The position numbers were made by a program, and so were the translations under genes. Of a stretch of DNA of 64,000 bases, positions 61,901 through 64,000 are shown piece after piece; within the stretch, counting starts at the first letter, position 1, and the number at the start of each line of letters is the position of its first letter. The stretch is from NCBI GenBank assembly GCA_959607825.1, contig CAUHNW010000008.1:1-64000 (forward strand), written 5' to 3'. Source of the DNA: HGM13006 sp900757695. GTDB taxonomy: Bacteria; Bacillota; Clostridia; Oscillospirales; Oscillospiraceae. The notes beneath the pieces are model-generated. The model ran no database searches, was not told the origin of the DNA, and worked only from the letters and a program-made list of their open reading frames with translations.

Positions 61901-63790
61901 CTGTGCTTTGATCCCAATGTGACGGTGGATACCAGTCAGCTGAAAATCGTCAATGAGTATTTCCGGCTGGAAGGCAGCCAGCTTGACCCGGAGACCAACA
62001 CCCTGACTCTGACCATCGGCTGGATTAAGCAGACTGAGGCCATCCCCCAGGAGACAGCCAATCCCATTGTGATCGTCAGCGGCATTCAGCTGACACCAAA
62101 GGATAACGCACTGTGGGATGCGTCTGACTGCCTCAGCGTGAACAATACCGGAGAAATCAGCTACGACATTTATCTGGGAGCCAATGCGCTGTACTCTATG
62201 GCCTGTCAGACCTCCTTCCAGCAGAACTATGGGATCTATCCCTATAAGGAGCCGGAGAATGTGATCCATCCACAGGGCGGTCATTTTGCCAATACCTTCT
62301 GCACCTTTACCGACAGCTACACACTGGATCGCACGGTGAAGGAGGGCTGGGCGGAGAGAGACGGCGGCCTCAGCTACTACCGGGACAATCAACCTCTGAC
62401 TGGGATATGGCTGCTGCCGGGGTATCAGGATGAGACCAAAGCCTATTATTATGATTTTGGGCAGGACGGAATGTGCACCGGGCCGCTGACCGGGCTGTTT
62501 CAAAAGGATGGCAGCACCTATTATGCCATTGGCGGAATTTTAATGAAGGGATGGCGGCTGATTCCGGACGATCAGGGAAATGACTGCTATTACTATTTTG
62601 ACTACGGTACCGGTGCTGCGGCAGATGGCGTCCAAACCATTGGGGGCCATACCTATGGCTTTGAAGCCTGCATTCTGAAAAACGGCGCTTGGGAGACGGA
62701 TGAAAGAGGCATCCACTACTTCTGGGCCGGAAGAGAAATGCAGAACCAGTGGTTTAACGTGGATGGGAAGGAGTACTTTGCCTATGCCAACACCTGCGCT
62801 GTGGCAACCGGAATCGCAAAGACGCTGAACCATCAGAGAACCGGAGAGGAATATTACTATTTTGATGAAACCGGCGTGTGGCAGAAGGACTTTACCGGAC
62901 TGGTGGCAGTTGGGGAAAAGACCTATCTCATTGAACAGGGCGTCCGAAAGAACTATCCGGGCCTGTTCCGGTTAAACGATGATCTCTATTATATCAACAG
63001 CGGCTATACGCTGATTCGAGATCGGGACTATTATGTGTCCCGCACCAATGGTTTGCTGCCTGCCGGAAAGTACCACTTTGACGCAGATGGAAAGCTGGTG
63101 GTGACGCCGCCCGGTGAGCGGAAAAACGGCATCGTAAAAGAGGGCGACACATGGTACTACTACGTGGACGATGTGAAGACCTATGGGGGTCTGATCGAAA
63201 TGGACGGAGCGTACTACTATGTGCGCAGCAACTTTGAGGTGGTACATGGCAGAAGCTATTTTGTGAGCAAGACCAACGGGCTTCTTCCCCAAGGCACCTA
63301 TGAATTTGATGCGGATGGAAAAATGGTGATACGTGCCCCGGAGGAGCGGCGAAACGGCATCGTAAAAGAGGGCGACACATGGTACTACTACGTGAACGAT
63401 GTGAAGACCTATGGGGGCCTGATCGAAATGGACGGAGTTTATTACTATGTGCGCAGCAACTTTGAGGTGGTACACGGGAGAAGCTATTTTGTGAGCAAGA
63501 CCAACGGGCTTCTTCCCCAAGGCACCTATGAATTTGATGCGGATGGAAAAATGGTGATACGTGCCCCGGAGGAGCGGCGAAACGGCATCGTAAAAGAGGG
63601 CGACACATGGTACTACTACGTGAACGATGTGAAGACCTATGGGGGCCTGATCGAAATGGACGGAGTTTATTACTATGTGCGCAGCAACTTTGAGGTGGTA
63701 CACGGGAGAAGCTATTTTGTGAGCAAGACCAACGGGCTTCTTCCCCAGGGCACCTATGAGTTTGATGCGGAGGGACGCATGATCCGGTAA
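58928..63790 (+). CDS. Large secreted NAGPA-domain phosphodiester glycosidase with choline-binding-like repeats
   Basis: 1620 aa. A signal peptide (~residues 1-29) is followed by an acidic Pro/Glu-rich stretch to ~125 and an unrecognised helical domain (~130-420, with DLGHMFGTMD). A Pro-Val-Asp linker leads to a NAGPA-type domain (~437-705) with INADFYDMSTGVPCGALV, CVGITADGKVVLMV and NLDGGGSST (near 663). Then come Ig-like and cohesin-like regions and, from ~1140, Trp/Tyr-rich cell-wall-binding repeats. The last three are near-identical 76-residue units. NAGPA enzymes cleave GlcNAc-1-phosphodiesters; here the target is probably a surface phosphoglycan. Confidence 0.85.
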   Translation: MKRQLYQRCLAMVLVLTVIAGISPAVLAADLPEPEEMDLLEEVQESGAAESDAVLQPEAFPSELPTEAPVEVPAETSAETPPEEPEEPTPEAPQEEEPDDEMTAAEPETQSMGEEAEPAEQEPIADYDSFLQHLKELETYAANYAAEDPQQDPGALVINFIRTGVERYTSGTWATLAGAENTAFTAYVAEQDAQNGTGASRLKYLEEMQLPNGNTVDLGHMFGTMDIACYAATQGMTEGVQQARADLGGWAGDTADMMFCAVNADIPDSVDLTETDVDALAEAILSRYLGADYNGLNHVEHSFTATDLYGDMDAYYVMHSYLAGGGSLSSLMENYFTDSLTDAQRADYFLQNRLGGAKTKKDIRAKVLELYTGNALLEALEASYSLTDLENHDRLQQACCYAFADYLFGLAGDDSGETPVEPVDPVDPVDPEKPENPYYTVFSQRSSTLAPGVDQNITYALTTDEKQMVFYTATVDLSREDVHIYANYHGNDGSGWAMSRVTDQMEAARKKHTDPEDVAHYVENYSTVLGINADFYDMSTGVPCGALVMEGTEYHGVGSENFFGILEDGTPIIGGPEEYTQYRDQIWEAVGGSAYLVQNGKSVVTSQTDYYNSRHSRTCVGITADGKVVLMVLDGRQEPFSVGGSAEELAQIMIEAGCETAINLDGGGSSTFAAKQEGEDQVSVVNRPSDGYERSVSSSLLVVSTAEATDTFDHARIDTEADYLTVGASVTLHASGVSANGNAASMPEGVEWALSDETMGSMEDGVFTASKLGDVEVQLWDQGNVVGSKTLHVVVPDQLMFTRKRMDVIYGQKTELPLTATCGGNPVIFCPEDVMVTLGNSAAGTVEGLDFTASAGAGIRNVKVTAMLASDYSISASMVLALYSEDEAKFDFDTAMYGDRNLAWNREVSNATVISDSQDGVLSCIYQIDQPGLPMTASYTFALDMQKVEVPERLVPLLSMVAGGDLENVTAWDILLQLAERVSGKTTVEAKLCFDPNVTVDTSQLKIVNEYFRLEGSQLDPETNTLTLTIGWIKQTEAIPQETANPIVIVSGIQLTPKDNALWDASDCLSVNNTGEISYDIYLGANALYSMACQTSFQQNYGIYPYKEPENVIHPQGGHFANTFCTFTDSYTLDRTVKEGWAERDGGLSYYRDNQPLTGIWLLPGYQDETKAYYYDFGQDGMCTGPLTGLFQKDGSTYYAIGGILMKGWRLIPDDQGNDCYYYFDYGTGAAADGVQTIGGHTYGFEACILKNGAWETDERGIHYFWAGREMQNQWFNVDGKEYFAYANTCAVATGIAKTLNHQRTGEEYYYFDETGVWQKDFTGLVAVGEKTYLIEQGVRKNYPGLFRLNDDLYYINSGYTLIRDRDYYVSRTNGLLPAGKYHFDADGKLVVTPPGERKNGIVKEGDTWYYYVDDVKTYGGLIEMDGAYYYVRSNFEVVHGRSYFVSKTNGLLPQGTYEFDADGKMVIRAPEERRNGIVKEGDTWYYYVNDVKTYGGLIEMDGVYYYVRSNFEVVHGRSYFVSKTNGLLPQGTYEFDADGKMVIRAPEERRNGIVKEGDTWYYYVNDVKTYGGLIEMDGVYYYVRSNFEVVHGRSYFVSKTNGLLPQGTYEFDAEGRMIR
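60180..60234 (+). repeat. Pro-Val-Asp linker micro-repeat
   Basis: Four copies of a 9-bp unit, CCGGTAGAC or close variants, encode the Pro-Val-Asp/Glu linker before the NAGPA domain. Such short repeats can change in number by slippage. Confidence 0.7.
63125..63787 (+). repeat. Three tandem 228-bp repeats
   Basis: Units start at 63125, 63353 and 63581, each encoding a 76-residue wall-binding motif that begins NGIVKEGDTWYYY. Units 2 and 3 appear identical at the base level over roughly their first 180 bp; the third ends in the C-terminus of the protein. Identity at silent positions points to recent duplication or gene conversion. Confidence 0.92.
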
Positions 63791-63801
63791 GAGATATGAG
63801 A

Positions 63802-63829
63802 CCCGGTGCGGAGAAAATTCCGCACCGGG
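63802..63829 (+). terminator. Hairpin after the NAGPA gene
   Basis: Perfect 11-bp GC-rich stem (63802-63812 with 63819-63829), 6-nt loop. No T tract follows, so termination may be partial. Confidence 0.55.
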
Positions 63830-63852
63830 AGAATGGGAAATGAGGTACACTT

Positions 63853-64000
63853 ATGACAAAATGGAAGGTAATGATCATGGCGGTATGGATGACAGCTGTT
63901 TTAACCGCCTGCGGTGGAGAAGCTCAGGGCAGTCTGAACTCCGGTCAGACGGAGTCTGCGGCTTCTGCGGCGGCAAATTCAGATTTTGTACAGGAAATTG
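63853..64000 (+). CDS. Lipoprotein, cut by the window edge
   Basis: The first 49 codons are visible. A lipoprotein signal peptide with lipobox LTAC (Cys20) is followed by a Ser/Gly/Ala-rich linker. GAGG lies upstream of the ATG. It may belong with the capsule region or begin a new unit. The function cannot be judged from this part. Confidence 0.75.
   Translation, partial: MTKWKVMIMAVWMTAVLTACGGEAQGSLNSGQTESAASAAANSDFVQEI

Noticed and set aside
62972..63850. Antisense open frames with internal repeats opposite the wall-binding repeats
   Set aside because: Their repetition is a mirror of the 228-bp coding repeats on the + strand.

Overview
The window looks like a chromosome segment of a Gram-positive anaerobe of the class Clostridia, most likely an Oscillospirales (Oscillospiraceae-type) gut bacterium. 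This is inferred from the gene content and order (dprA-topA-trmFO, plsX-rnc-smc-ftsY, rph-rdgB-yhbY-nadD/yqeK-rsfS-leuS, yqeG-efp), from lipoproteins and capsule genes of Firmicutes type, from strong AGGAGG ribosome binding sites and from a moderately high GC content. No tRNA, rRNA, CRISPR array, prophage or complete insertion sequence was seen.

Layout. (1) 39-1758: two lipoproteins, a TlpA-like thioredoxin and MsrA, probably an extracellular methionine-sulfoxide repair pair. (2) 1759-2565: a small unknown gene, a strong terminator, and a hairpin that holds the small gene's ribosome binding site in a bulge. (3) 2566-13652: an AT-richer polysaccharide island. RmlA and RmlB make dTDP-4-keto-6-deoxyglucose, and a WecE-type transaminase turns it into a 4-amino-4,6-dideoxy sugar. 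RmlC and RmlD are absent. An ArnC/GtrB-like polyprenyl-phosphate glycosyltransferase, an ATP-grasp ligase, a split ArnE/ArnF-like flippase, two paralogous GT-C-like membrane proteins and an acyltransferase complete what reads as a lipid-linked amino-sugar decoration system for a surface polymer. (4) 13721-20950: a divergent AraC-controlled module with an HSL-type esterase on one side and a flavin/Fe-S ene-reductase, an orphan solute-binding lipoprotein and a flavodoxin on the other. It is a candidate small-molecule reduction pathway.

(5) 21147-45563: mostly housekeeping genes: K+ uptake (TrkH/TrkA), RNA methyltransferase, DprA, TopA, TrmFO, PlsX, RNase III, a radical SAM protein, SMC, FtsY, RNase PH, RdgB, YhbY, a NadD-YqeK fusion, RsfS, LeuRS, bS21, YqeG and EF-P. 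A MITE-like inverted-repeat element sits between smc and ftsY and supplies the smc stop codon. (6) 45564-47444: back-to-back hairpins, an XRE regulator, an AT-rich regulatory region with palindromes and two tiny ORFs, and a Crp/Fnr-type regulator.

(7) 47445-63790: a Wzx/Wzy-type capsule locus. It has the chain-length protein, the tyrosine kinase (with an altered Walker A) and the PHP phosphatase, four glycosyltransferases, polymerase, flippase, FnlA dehydratase and a LicD phosphotransferase. It ends with a very large secreted protein that joins a NAGPA-type phosphodiester glycosidase domain to choline-binding-like repeats. The LicD and NAGPA genes together suggest that a phosphodiester-modified glycan is both made and edited here. 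A truncated lipoprotein gene runs off the right edge.
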